The notes: generated by a model not told the origin, from the letters alone. A stretch of DNA of 64,000 nt from Gonocerus acuteangulatus (GCA_946811695.1 OX328124.1:60575749-60639748), one strand, 5' to 3'; counted from the first letter of the stretch, positions 48,961-59,267 are shown. Made by a program: numbers and translations.

Positions 48961-49201
48961 TTTATTATTTTCTTTTATTTATTTTTTTTATAATTTTATT
49001 TTTTCCCCTCTTATTGTTTATTTCGTTCTAGACTCATTCATTATTTTCTGTTTGCTATTGGTTCATCACCTTTTATAACTTCCTTAGTACATATTAGAAT
49101 AAGAAGTTCCATTTGTATGAAAATTACCTGACCATTTGTAAATATGTTACAATCGAATAGGCGATTCGCCAAAGTTGCGAAGCCTAATCAATAAATAAAT
49201 C
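48961..49201 (+). mobile_element. LINE 3' UTR end
   Basis: AT-rich sequence ending in 'aggcgattcgccaaagttgc', 'gaagcctaatc' and a short (AATA)n tail, like the end near 26030. Coding sequence is not attached. Confidence 0.45.
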
Positions 49202-49259
49202 TGTAACTGTTTTTGGAGAAAAGTAAAAAAAAAAAATTGTTTTTTTTTTATCTAATTTT

Positions 49260-49440
49260 TGGTTTAGGTACATGGAATCATTGTATACAGTTAAAATATT
49301 TTCTGCATGTTTGAAATTCATCAAGACTAAAATGTTTAAATTTTGGTTGCGTTTGGAGGAAAGGGAAAATTAGAAATAAAAATGTTATTAATAGATATGA
49401 AACGTTTTCGGATCTTTGTATATTTTTTCAATTTTGGCTC
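49260..49440. repeat. Dispersed repeat, second copy
   Basis: Contains 'ttctgcatgtttgaaattca' and 'tttggttgcgtttgga' phrases that align with 32110-32400 and 52195-52445. Confidence 0.45.
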
Positions 49441-49499
49441 CTAGGGTCAGAGTGGTAGAGATTCTTTTTATAATACCTTTTTTGTGAAAATATGTTCTA

Positions 49500-50125
49500 T
49501 TGAAATGCGTTATGTTCTTGAATTCTCAGTGCGCAGCAACCCACTTTGCCATCCCCGCTTGTGGTCTGCAATACCTACGGAGGGAGATTTATTTGAGAAC
49601 GGCCCGCCTCTCTTTTCAGGAGTAACCCTCGAAAAGATTAATTAATCTAATCCCTTCTAGAAGGGCGAGGGGTATAATAAGGGTGTAATACATCCCTTAG
49701 GGCCGATCCCGGGGTCTTGCTATTCCATTATCACTACCACACACTAACACTATCTACTAACAAATGATCCCTAGAGTGTAGTGGATTAATACTATCGATT
49801 ATGGAGTGTAGTGTTAACCGCTGGTTTCGCAGTCCGAGGAGTGTGTCATGTCCATCCCCATAGGATAGGGTGGGTTCTCCTTATTTATTCACTCTCCAGG
49901 GAATTGTGGCTCCTGTCCTAGACGGTTTCTAGATCCATTTTCGTTATGGAACCCACTATAGTCTTCATTGGCGCGTTTCTAAGGGCTACTATATCCCAGG
50001 AAACTGATTAAGACGATACTGGTCAAGAGGAAGACGTTTTACGCCGTTCCTCCCTCTCTCCATAGGCTGGAAACCCGATTATATTGCCGACCCGATGAAG
50101 CAATCCGGAACTGCCGACAAAAAAA
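49500..50125. other. GC-richer non-coding stretch, unassigned
   Basis: A compositional island with many short G/C runs and no domain-bearing frame. It could be the 5' untranslated region of a retroelement; I cannot support a gene. Confidence 0.3.
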
Positions 50126-50154
50126 ATTCACGTATGAATACCTAAATATAACAA

Positions 50155-51203
50155 AAGTCCGTCACGCAGGAGCTGCATAACTAAGCACTTTCCTCAGAAT
50201 TTGGGTAGTGTAGACAGCTTTCCAGAACAATTTGCTTAAAATATCCTACATAAATAAAATAAAAACATGAATAGTTCTCTTTTAAATTTGTAATGAGTAA
50301 CTGATCACTTATTAATTTGCTTCCAGAGTTATGTTTACACATGGTACCTATTACACTACGTAATAAATACAAAAAACCTCATATTATCGTATTTTGATCT
50401 AACGCAGGAACAGGATACAGTCACTCTAGTGGTAGAAAGCGCTCCTTGCGGCGGCTTTGTGAACCTACGTCTGGCGGGCTTTTATATTGAAATATATTAC
50501 AAATTAAACCCCCGCTTTCCGATTGACCGATTCAGCTCATTTTTACAACACTTCTTTCTCATGAGTTACCCACGACGTATACCGCGTTTCGTTACAATAC
50601 AGCAGAAATTACGACCGGTATGAGTATATTAGGAATTTGGGTCCGAAGTAAACCCCCCCATCTAATGAACCGATTTAGTTTATTTTTACAACACATATTT
50701 ACCTGTAGATTACCACTACGAATACCGAGTTTCGTCGAAATTTACCAAAACTCACGGCTGGTACTGGCGAATTGGTATTGTGGGTCCGGAGTAAACCCCC
50801 CCTCCTAATGAACCGATTTAGTTTATTTTTACAACACATATTTACCTGTGGATTACCACTACGAATACCGAGTTTCGTCGAAATATACCAAAAATCACGG
50901 CTGGTAGTGGCGAATTGGTATTGTGGGTCCGGAGTAAACCCCCCTTCTAATGAACCGATTTAGTTCATTTTTATATCTCACTTTTCTCTCTATATTACCA
51001 CTACGAATACCAAGTTTCGTTGAAATATAACAAATATTACGGCTGACATAGTCAAATTAGTGTTTTGGGTTCGGGGTAAACCCCCCCTTCCGGTGGACCG
51101 ACTTTGGTGGTTAACGAACTCGTTCAATCGTTTGCTAATTGAATACTATATACCAAGTTTCGTGACGAAAAAACAAAAACTCCGGCCGCTATCGTGTTAA
51201 CAG

Positions 51204-51262
<59 letters not shown>

Positions 51263-51392
51263 TATATATAAATTTTAACGGGGGTCATTTTCGGTGTCTA
51301 CTAGGTAGGATCGATAAAGATTTGAAGAAATTTTTCAAAAATTCCGTCATGAGTCCAACCTCAATAGCTACTTTCCTTCGGAGGAAAGTGCT
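50155..51392 (-). mobile_element. AGCAC-ended non-autonomous element, inverted copy
   Basis: In opposite orientation to the copy at 28621. It starts with the 'gtcacgcaggagctgcataa' side and 'ctaagcactttcc', and ends with 'cttcggaggaaagtgctaa' at about 51392. It holds four tandem units of 142-143 bp (boundaries near 50640, 50783, 50926 and 51068, each marked by 'ggtccggagtaaacccccc' or a variant). A TA tract lies at 51208-51271. Non-coding; open frames here are artefacts of the repeat. Confidence 0.75.
51208..51271. repeat. (TA)n microsatellite inside the AGCAC-ended element
   Basis: About 64 bases of TA repeat with one G interruption, in the same internal position as the tract at 28745-28795. 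Confidence 0.95.
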
Positions 51393-51445
51393 AAAAAGAG
51401 CGGCGTTTAAAATGTGTAACAAATATACTAAAATATACTTATATA

Positions 51446-51894
51446 CAGTAGACTATCCCTAATCCGGCGTCATTGGGACCGGGGTACCGTCGGGTTAGAG
51501 AATGCAGTTAGAAGCGGTCACTTATGCATTTAAAAACCTTATTATTTGAGGATATAATAATATGTACCATTTTAATGGCATATGTAAAATGGTACATATT
51601 ATTAAAATGACTTTTAAAACTTGCACATCACTCGGGATGAATGTTCGAACTAAACTAGCTAAAATCAGGTGTCTTAGTAGAAACATTTATTTTCTTAGTA
51701 AAAACACAAGTTCCTGTATCTAAAATGAATAATACATGCCTTCTTTGACATCCACTCAATGAAATACTACAAAAAAAAATATATAAAAAAGAAAATGTAT
51801 CACTCTAGAAACCCTCGAGGTAGTCATTCCTCTCTGACGTCCGGATTAGTGAGAGCGACGGATAAGAGAACGCCGGATAAGGAAGAGTCTATTG
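51446..51894. mobile_element. Tigger/pogo-type MITE
   Basis: The left end CAGTAGACTATCCCTAATCC and the right end, inverse of CAATAGACTCTTCCTTATCC, resemble the known CAGTAGACTCTCG...TAATCCGGC ends of pogo/Tigger elements. TA flanks both sides (51444-51445 and 51895-51896). At 449 bp it has no transposase. A perfect 19-bp hairpin (51556-51574 with 51585-51603) lies inside. Confidence 0.8.

Positions 51895-51895
<1 letters not shown>

Positions 51896-51961
<66 letters not shown>
51896..51961. repeat. (TA)n microsatellite
   Basis: About 65 bases of TA repeat starting directly at the right TA target base pair of the Tigger-type MITE. Confidence 0.95.
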
Positions 51962-51964
<3 letters not shown>

Positions 51965-52194
51965 TCAACTAATTTCATCTTTTATAAAATTCGTTGACCA
52001 GGAGAATCCAACGGGGCACTGTTTAATTGGCGAAATTCGAGCGAATAAAATCGTAGCGCTTACTGTTTTTCGCTTATAGGCTTTCAGGTAACCTTTTTAA
52101 AGGTTTTATAACGCTCAGAAACGCATGAAAACCTTTTTAGGGCGATATCTGTAACAGTTTTCCGTCAAATTGAGTTAAACTAATTTCGATTTAG

Positions 52195-52445
52195 GTACTT
52201 AGAATGGTTGGATTCGTTCGTAACTTTTTATAGATGTTTAATATTTATAAAAACTTACATATATAAATTTTGGTAACGTTTGGAGCTAAGGAAGTGTAAG
52301 AAAAAAAAAATATTTACAGATATGAGCAGTTTCAGGATTTTCGTAACTTTTCTAAATTCTCTTTAAGTATCTCGATAACGGTTAGGGAATCGTGATGAGT
52401 GGATTGCAACGATTCTAAAGCTTACTAAATTTCCTACAAAATTTA
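52195..52445. repeat. Dispersed repeat, third copy
   Basis: 'gagcagtttcaggattttcg' and 'actaaatttcctacaaaatt' align with 32110-32400. Diverged, class unknown. Confidence 0.45.
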
Positions 52446-52612
52446 GCAGACCACACTGTCTGCATATTGTACATTCTTGTCAAGAATAACATACCTCTAC
52501 AGTATATGCCAGTCTTGGCTTGTTAGTAGACTAAGCATTATCACGTTCGTCACAGATAATTACTAATTATATGGTATAGCGGTTCTATTGTTTAAAATGG
52601 TTATTACGCCTA

Positions 52613-52613
<1 letters not shown>

Positions 52614-52653
<40 letters not shown>
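52614..52653. repeat. (TA)n microsatellite
   Basis: About 40 bases of TA repeat. Confidence 0.95.
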
Positions 52654-52654
<1 letters not shown>

Positions 52655-52932
52655 TAGAGAAGGTTAAGCGTCCACTTTTGTCTGCTTCGTTAGTTCCCGA
52701 CCACAATTCGCGAACATCCTCAGTCACGCTATCTTACTAACGAGCTTTGATCCGTCTCATGCCTGTTTAGTCATCTGGTGGGGTTTTAGTATAAATTCTG
52801 GGGCGTTTTCCTATACACCAACCTTTAGAGGTCATGCTTTTTGACACATAGTAAAACCCAAGTACACAGCTTTTCCGAAACAAGAAATAACTCTGTATTT
52901 TGTATCTATTTATTTCCTTTTGTTCTTGACTT

Positions 52933-52935
<3 letters not shown>
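52654..52935. other. Non-coding, unassigned
   Basis: Moderately GC-richer stretch between two TA tracts. No domain-bearing frame and no defined ends. Confidence 0.3.

Positions 52936-52991
<56 letters not shown>
52936..52991. repeat. (TA)n microsatellite
   Basis: About 56 bases of TA repeat immediately left of the first fold-back copy. Confidence 0.95.
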
Positions 52992-52994
<3 letters not shown>

Positions 52995-53012
52995 TTATTT
53001 ATTATTTTTTTT

Positions 53013-53434
53013 AGCACCGCACAGTGGGGCCAAACGACAATTCGTGATTCAAAAGAAGGCTACAGCCTCTAAATCTTAACCGATTTCTTTGCATTCTTTT
53101 TAAATGTAAGCTAATAAATATTAGAACAACATAATCTATACAGATTTTTTTTTTTTTTTTTTTTAATCCCCTGTTTATGAAATAACGGTTAAATAGTTCA
53201 CGAACATTTACAATCGAACATAATATAATATTTTATTTTTCATCTAACTTAATATCATCACTGATATTGTTGAAATTAAACATTCGAATCCTGATTAGAC
53301 TTGAAAAAAAATCAAAATCTATTTTCAAATAATTCAAAAATAGTATTATTTCAATTAATCTCAGTGTTGAATTAAGACAAATTAATGTTTTAAAGATGTT
53401 AGTCCGATTATTTCCAAGTCTAATCACAATTTGA
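53013..53434 (+). mobile_element. Fold-back element, copy 1 (left arm and loop only)
   Basis: It begins 'agcaccgcacagtggggcc', like the copy at 54948, and the two align throughout, past the loop and about 20 bases into the right arm ('agtctaatcacaatttgaat'). The Penelope-like coding sequence starts there. The rest of the right arm is absent. This copy preserves the empty site for the 5S-SINE found in copy 2. Confidence 0.75.
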
Positions 53435-53439
53435 ATTTT

Positions 53440-54316
53440 AAATTTTTAATTCAAATCATCCTAAAACTCAAATAATTAATGCAGCTAAAAATTTGATTAA
53501 CACAGCTATAAATATAACAGATAGTAGATACTTGAAAGAAATAAAAGGGAAAATTTATAAAATATTAGTAGACATTTTTTATCCAATAAGGCTAATAAAT
53601 AAATTATGGTTTAATAAAATTAGTAATAATATAGAAAGCAGTCCAACTATAATACAGGAATCACAAGAGAAACTAATAACAAATACATGCAAAGTCAAGG
53701 TAAGATCCAAGGGTAATAAGTCAAATCTAATAACTGATTATTTTAAAATTCTAAACAAAACTGTTGAAGATAATGGAGAAAATACTAGTAGAGAACAGAA
53801 TACTGTAATTGGAAATAATATAGCTCATAAATTAAAATATATTCCTGGTTTAACTGAAAAAATAAAGAAAGGTTTAAAGAAGTATGACCATACTAATTTA
53901 AAGATTGGTCTTTATAATGATAATAAAATAACAAATGCATTAAGTAACATGAAAGACAAAATAAATAGTATAAATAAACACAATGTAATTTATCAAATAA
54001 ATTGCAAGCAATGCATGGACAAATGTTATATAGGTGAAACTTCCCAAAATTTAAAAAATAGAATAAAAGAACACATTTCTAATTGTAATAATAGTAAAAA
54101 TGTCAATACTACAGTATTGGCAAATCATGCTTTCACAAAACAACATATGTTTGATTATGATAATGTAAAGATTTTAAAAACTGTTAATGACAATAAAGCT
54201 AGGAAATTAACTCCATTTACATAACTAAAAATATTAATAAAACCATTAATTTCAAAACTGATGTTAAAGGTATAGGGCAGCATTATGTTCGCATATTAAA
54301 TAAAATTAATTTCTGA
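53440..54316 (+). pseudogene. Penelope-like ORF, C-terminal linker and GIY-YIG endonuclease
   Basis: The frame opens upstream of the TTG at 53493 with an 'NSNHPKTQIINAAKNLI' stretch, the linker just after the reverse transcriptase in this family. 'YIPGLTEKIKKGLKKYDH' (residues 116-133 from 53493) precedes the endonuclease. The endonuclease has VIYQINC with a CxxC pair (residues 165-174), CYIGETSQNLKNRIKEH (178-194) with Tyr179, Gly181, Arg190 and Glu193, and a conserved His at 212. The frame ends prematurely at 54224. A one-base shift near 54208 restores the expected continuation (IYITKNINKTINFKTD... to TGA 54314-54316). The reverse transcriptase is absent, so the gene is dead. Confidence 0.85.
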
Positions 54317-54802
54317 TGACATTGTAATAGATTCCTTTCATAGATTAATGATCTTGGTTACATACCTCAGTGCAATTTATATTAAATAATTTAACAAAAA
54401 TATGTTAACTAATGATTAATAAGTTATCTGTGATATGTCATGCATAAATCACTATACATTTTAATTATTTGAAATTTGATATTTTAATGTAATTTTAGTT
54501 ATATAAAATATAATAGGCCTAAGTACATAAGTTGATAAGGTTTTCTAATATGGCTGTGTGATGATGAACATTTTTAATTGTCTTCAAGTGTTTTTGACTT
54601 GGTTCCTTATAGGAATCATTTGTTTTAATTTAATTTATGACGTTTAAAATGTTATTTTAAGTAGTGACAGGATATGGTGAGTTTATAATTAAGTAAATAA
54701 AATTTAATAATTGACATTAAATGATTTAAGGCTTTTGGTTGATAGTAATTACTAAGCTTGTTTTCTGCAGTGTCTAGTAATGAGTATACTATTGTAGATT
54801 GC

Positions 54803-54828
54803 CTGAAGATGGACGAACTGTCCGAAAC
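54803..54828 (+). ncRNA. Hammerhead-ribozyme-like motif of the Penelope-like element
   Basis: CTGAAGA (54803-54809) fits the CUGANGA core. GGAC/GTCC (54811-54814 with 54820-54823) forms stem II around a five-base loop, and CGAAAC follows immediately. Hammerhead motifs with these two boxes are known from Penelope-like elements. A single U between the core and stem II is not standard, and stems I and III were not resolved by eye. Confidence 0.55.
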
Positions 54829-54947
54829 GTTGAAATAAAAGTATGTTGTACAGCTGTGAAGGGTTATTCCTCATCCTTGTTGGTATTATTAATTAATACC
54901 CTTCATCTAGTCATCAAAATATATATATATATACATATATATATTTA

Positions 54948-55074
54948 GCACCGCACAGTGGGGCCAAACGCCAATTCGTGATTCAAAAGAAGGCTACAGC
55001 CTCTAAATCTTAACCGATTTATTTGCATTATTTTTAAATGTAAGCTAATAAATATTAGAACAACATAATCTATA

Positions 55075-55126
<52 letters not shown>

Positions 55127-55890
55127 CCCCTGTTTATGAAATAACGGTTAAATAGTTCACGAACATTTACAATCGAACATAATATAATATTTTATTTTTC
55201 ATCTAACTTAATATCATCACTGATATTTATTTATTTTTTTTTTTTATTTTTTTTTTTTTTTTACGGCGCATCTACATCTTAGCCATTAGCGCCGGGCTAT
55301 CTATAGGTTGCCGCCCTTTTATAATGCCAACAGCACGTGGTCGGTCACCCATTCAGGTACTGACCACGCCCGACCTTGCTTAACTTCGGTGATCTATGGG
55401 AACCGGTGTATTCAACGTGCCGTTGGCATCACTGATATTGTTGAAATTAAACATTCGAATCCTGATTACACTTAATTAAAAAAATTAATTAAAAAAATCA
55501 AAATCTATTTTCAAATAATTCAAAAATAGTATTATTTCAATTAATCTCAGTGTTGAATTAAGACAAATAAATGTTTTAAAGATGTTAGTCCGATTATTTC
55601 CAAGTCTAATCACAATTTGAATGTTTAATTTAAACGATATCAGTGATAATATCATCAGGTAGATGAAAAAGAATATATTATTTTATGTTCCTTTTTAAAA
55701 GTTCCAGAATTATTTACACGTAATTCAATAAACAGGGAAAACAAAAATCTTGCTAGACAAAGCTGTTCTAAATTTAATAAGATTTCATTTTTAAAAGATG
55801 CAAAGAAATCGGTTAAGATTTCGAGGCTCTATCCTTTTTTGAAACACGAAATGTCGTTTGGGCCCACTGTGCGGCAGGGCAACAACACGT
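54948..55890. mobile_element. Fold-back element, copy 2 (both arms)
   Basis: The left end 'ccgcacagtggggccaaacg' is inverted at about 55855-55875 ('ccgcacagtgggcccaaacg' on the minus strand). The arms pair inward through 'aaatcttaaccgattt', 'atgatattatcactgat' and 'attaaacattc' words, with a loop of about 130 bases. A long T run lies in the left arm. The left arm is interrupted by the 5S-SINE at 55228-55427. Non-coding. Confidence 0.75.
55228..55427 (-). mobile_element. 5S rRNA-derived SINE
   Basis: Read on the minus strand, the first 102 bases (55427 down to 55326) follow the animal 5S rRNA sequence: GCCAACGGCACGTTGAATAC, ACACCGGTTC, a 'gaagttaagcaaggtcgggc' A-box region, 'gtcagtacctgaatgggtga' (intermediate element and C box), and 'cacgtgctgttggc' at the end. 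About 18 bases are missing relative to full-length 5S. A 98-base body with 'ggcaacctatagatagccc', 'gctaatggctaagatg' and an A tract follows. Perfect 12-bp duplications atcactgatatt lie at 55216-55227 and 55428-55439. Copy 1 of the fold-back element has the uninterrupted site. Confidence 0.92.
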
Positions 55891-55989
55891 GGACAAACAA
55901 CAATTAGGCCAACTTTCTGTGTACGGCCAACTTTCCTTAACTACGGAGATCATCGGAACCGGTGTATTCAACGTGACGACGGCCGTTGT
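55876..55989 (-). mobile_element. Degenerate 5S rRNA-like sequence
   Basis: On the minus strand 'gtcacgttgaatacaccgg' and 'tccgtagttaagg' match the first half of 5S rRNA. 'ccacgtgttgttgcc' at its other end matches the 5S 3' terminus, about 114 bases in all. The middle is degraded and repeats an 'aaagttggcc' word. It abuts the end of fold-back copy 2. It is a 5S pseudogene or an old 5S-SINE head. Confidence 0.7.
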
Positions 55990-57286
55990 CTCTTGGGATC
56001 ATTATACTTAAATATTAATTAAACCATTATTCTTGTGAGGAATTTATTGATTTCCGGTTTTTTATACATAGTGCAATTTAATCTTTAAATCAAAATGGCA
56101 TGCACCGCCCTCGCCAAAGATGATATTCCGTATTACAACTTACAAATACTCCGCTCAAGGGCTTCACATACGGTTTAAACAGTTCTCATTCTAAAAATCT
56201 GACGAATATAAATACTTTTTATAATAAGAAATATGGGAACCATTAGTATATGTTTTCCTAGTTCTCCCCTTGGGAACAAACCAGCTCAATAATTATTTTA
56301 ACTGTTTGCAATAGCAGCCTTTCGTAAATGAATTATAGTAGCCGTTTTCATAATGACTTTCACAAGGTTCCTGAGAATGTCTACAATCGCAAATGAGAGA
56401 TAATAATATTTTACGACTCTAATAAGTAGAATAGTTTAGTCACTGTAAGTAATAAGGGCTGAATGAATGCAATAAAATTATCTTTAATTATATTAACGTT
56501 CTCAATTAGCACTTATTTTGCTACTTAAGTATGAGGTAACAAATTCTTCTTAGGCATTTTATGACTGGTGATTTCACTTAAGTAAAAGTAAAAAGAGTCT
56601 TATTGGCACAATTCCAAAACATACTTAGCCCAAATGCTGACAAATGAACATTTGGAGAACGAAACTTGATGTCGACGTAATCAGCTGGCGCCATAAAATG
56701 TTTTACCATAGTTTTATTTATTATTTACTTTATTGTCATTGGTTTTTATTATCATTACGTATATTTTATTTACAACTTTTTTTAAAATTTTTAATCCTTG
56801 TTTTAACTTGTTAAGAAGGCCTCTTCTCCCATGCAACCTCTTTGGAGGCAGACGTAAAACTACTTAAGCACAAGGATTAACAATAAAGCCACTTCTTTAT
56901 CTATATGTGGTCTCATCGATCTGGTAAAGTCCATCCATCAAAACAAGCAATTACGTCTTAATCTATTATAGAGTGAAAAATTTGATGGCCATTTTTAAGA
57001 TCAGTCCATATATATATATATATATATATACACAATTCAATTATGTTAAGCAATTTGATATTCTTATTCGTATTTCTTTCTTTGTTTCAAATATTCCTCC
57101 TTGAAATCGAAACTATGTTTTCGTCGCGTTTATTAAAATAAAGATTTTTTTTAATTAAAAATAACACTGTAATTGAAGAAACCGTATTAACGTCTACTTT
57201 CACTGAAAATAAAGCAAATACTTGTAAAAAACAAAAATGACAAGGATTTCATATTGGGATGTAAAAAATGTATTTTGTTGTAGAAG
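55990..57286. other. AT-rich non-coding, no gene seen
   Basis: No coding frame with a recognisable domain. Short TA tract at 57009-57032. Confidence 0.4.
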
Positions 57287-57341
57287 TGCCCCTGATGAGG
57301 TGTGAAAGAAATAAAAGCACGAAACATGAGGGCATGGGGCA
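57287..57341 (+). ncRNA. Hammerhead-ribozyme-like fold
   Basis: Core boxes CTGATGA (57292-57298) and CGAAAC (57320-57325) are both canonical. Stem I can form between TGCCC (57287-57291) and GGGCA (57337-57341), and stem II between GTGT and GCAC. By my alignment the base at the expected cleavage position is G, which hammerheads do not cut after, and stem III is weak, so activity is doubtful. It is probably a Penelope-like element remnant. Confidence 0.5.
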
Positions 57342-57401
57342 ATTGCTTTACCGACCCTAAAGCTCCAAAAAAATAAAATGTATTAAATATATATATATGT
57401 G

Positions 57402-57402
<1 letters not shown>

Positions 57403-57485
<83 letters not shown>

Positions 57486-57528
57486 TGTGTGTTTGTGTGT
57501 GTGTGTGTGTGTGTACATATATATACTA
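57403..57528. repeat. (CA)n-(TA)n-(TG)n compound microsatellite
   Basis: A CA run, a TA run of about 60 bases, and a TG run follow one another, so the outer parts are reverse complements and the tract is one long palindrome. Confidence 0.95.
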
Positions 57529-57606
57529 TTTCACGTATTTCTGAACAATCAAGTATATTCTTTTTTTTTTATATATTTCAATATATAAATGACGCTAGGT
57601 ATATGT

Positions 57607-57660
57607 GCTTAAGAAAAAGTACTATGATGACGCAGTTCCTGCGAGTCGGACTTTTAGTTT
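57607..57660 (+). mobile_element. Terminal remnant of the AGCAC-ended family
   Basis: 'gacgcagttcctgcg' and 'agtcggacttttag' resemble the conserved right-hand flank 'gcagctcctgcgtgacagac' of the copy at 28621-29735. Only this end is present, immediately left of the pogo-type element. Confidence 0.4.
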
Positions 57661-58864
57661 AAATAAGTAGAGGAGAAGGTGGTAATATGAGCCTCCAATT
57701 TGTTTTTCCCTTTTTTTGTAATTGCCTATGAAGTTTTTTTAGAATATTCGTTCATAGCATTAACTACAATTATTTGTGAACATACTTATAAAATAAGAAC
57801 TTTTTTCGGTAGCTTTAAGTATATGAAAAAAAAAAAGAAATTTGGCAAATGTCAATTTGTTATTGAATCTTTTCGTGCTGGTAATATGGGCCCCTAAGAA
57901 AGAGAAATAAAATGACTTATGTATGACATTTTCATTTATTAAAAAATCTTCAAAATGTATTACAAAGTAGAAAATAATTTATAAAGTAATTTGGAAAGCG
58001 TTATTAAGGAACCATTTAATTGCTGTGACGTGGCGCCCTGCGGGGAGTGAAAACCTGCTTTCTCTACCTCTTTGGACTGATAACATTTCACGTTTTATAT
58101 TTTATTTGGAATTCGCACCCCTTGTAAATGTTTACTATCCACAAAAGATAGTCAATTTTCTTCTCCATTTTGGATGTAATAGTTTCGTATATAATTTAAG
58201 ATTTTTATTCTTCTGTTTTTTTTTCCCGTGGTCGGTAGGCCTTGGAGGAGTGGCGTCGGTTCTAGGGGGAGTCTGTGAGAAAATGGCGTAGAAGCAGGTG
58301 CTAGAAAAAAAAGTTTTTCCTTGCAAGTATGAGGTTTCCAGCTTTTAAGGAGGGACTGAGGCGTCCTTTTTGTTAACAATGAAAATGAAGATCCAGTAGC
58401 ACGAAGAGGCGGCATTTGTCTTCTCGGTTTATCGTTTTGGCCGAACATGTGATTGGAACTCCATGTGGTAGGCTTTTAGAGCATATTGTGGGACATATGA
58501 GTGAGTAACCCATACATTTTATCTTCTGCTGGATACCAGTCTCCACGTCTCATTTATCTCCAGGCCTCATTTAAACTTTTTTTTGCCGTTCAAGTACTGC
58601 CATGAGTGCAAGTAACTATATTGTGTATAACTTAAAAATTTGGGAAAAGTTAAGTTTACTATCGCTAAATAAGTTATAGGCAATGCCAGATCACCAAAAT
58701 TTTGTGTTGTAATCTGATATTGGTGTCTATGCCAGGTTTTGGAATTGTACATGTAGTTGCAATTCAATAGTTCTTCCCGATGTGTGTACTATGCCAATTT
58801 ATTGGATAGTTATGGACTTCAGTTATTATTAAGATTTTATTCAAAGTCTATATTTTTGCTTCTT

Positions 58865-59212
58865 CCCTCATTAATGATTATACCTGGTGTATGTATATAT
58901 ATATATATATTTATGTTTTTATCGAGAGTCCAATTGTTGGCTTCTTCCCAGATTACTGATAGTATCTGGTGTATATGCATATATGTTTATCTATCGATAT
59001 CTTTTACTATATTATTCAATATTTGAGTGATATTCCTTCTTGTGATATTTCTATATATATGTATATATATTTATGCTTTTATTATGAGTCTAATTTTGTT
59101 CTTCCCAGATTACTGATAGTATCTGGTGTATATGCATATATGTTTATCTATTGATACCTTTTGCTATATTATTCAATACTTGAATAATATTGATTCTCTC
59201 TTGTGATATTTC

Positions 59213-59267
<55 letters not shown>

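Larger units (their letters stand above)
53435..54900 (+). mobile_element. 5'-truncated Penelope-like retroelement
   Basis: A coding fragment with a GIY-YIG endonuclease (53440-54316) is followed by an AT-rich 3' part ending in a hammerhead-like motif at 54803-54828 and then a short TA tract (about 54918-54946). Penelope-like elements are retroelements whose protein is a telomerase-like reverse transcriptase fused to this endonuclease. The reverse transcriptase is missing here. The fold-back copies on both sides could be unrelated elements, or could reflect the tandem and inverted terminal repeats typical of this class. Confidence 0.8.

Noticed and set aside
54803..54828. Claiming a proven self-cleaving ribozyme
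   Set aside because: Only the core boxes and one stem are clear by eye, so it is reported as hammerhead-like.
55326..55427. Functional 5S rRNA gene
   Set aside because: It lacks about 18 bases, is fused to a SINE body and A tract, and is flanked by target duplications.
58025..58448. Frames of 88-98 codons left of the tandem array
   Set aside because: They overlap each other on both strands inside the pogo-type element and show no transposase motif.
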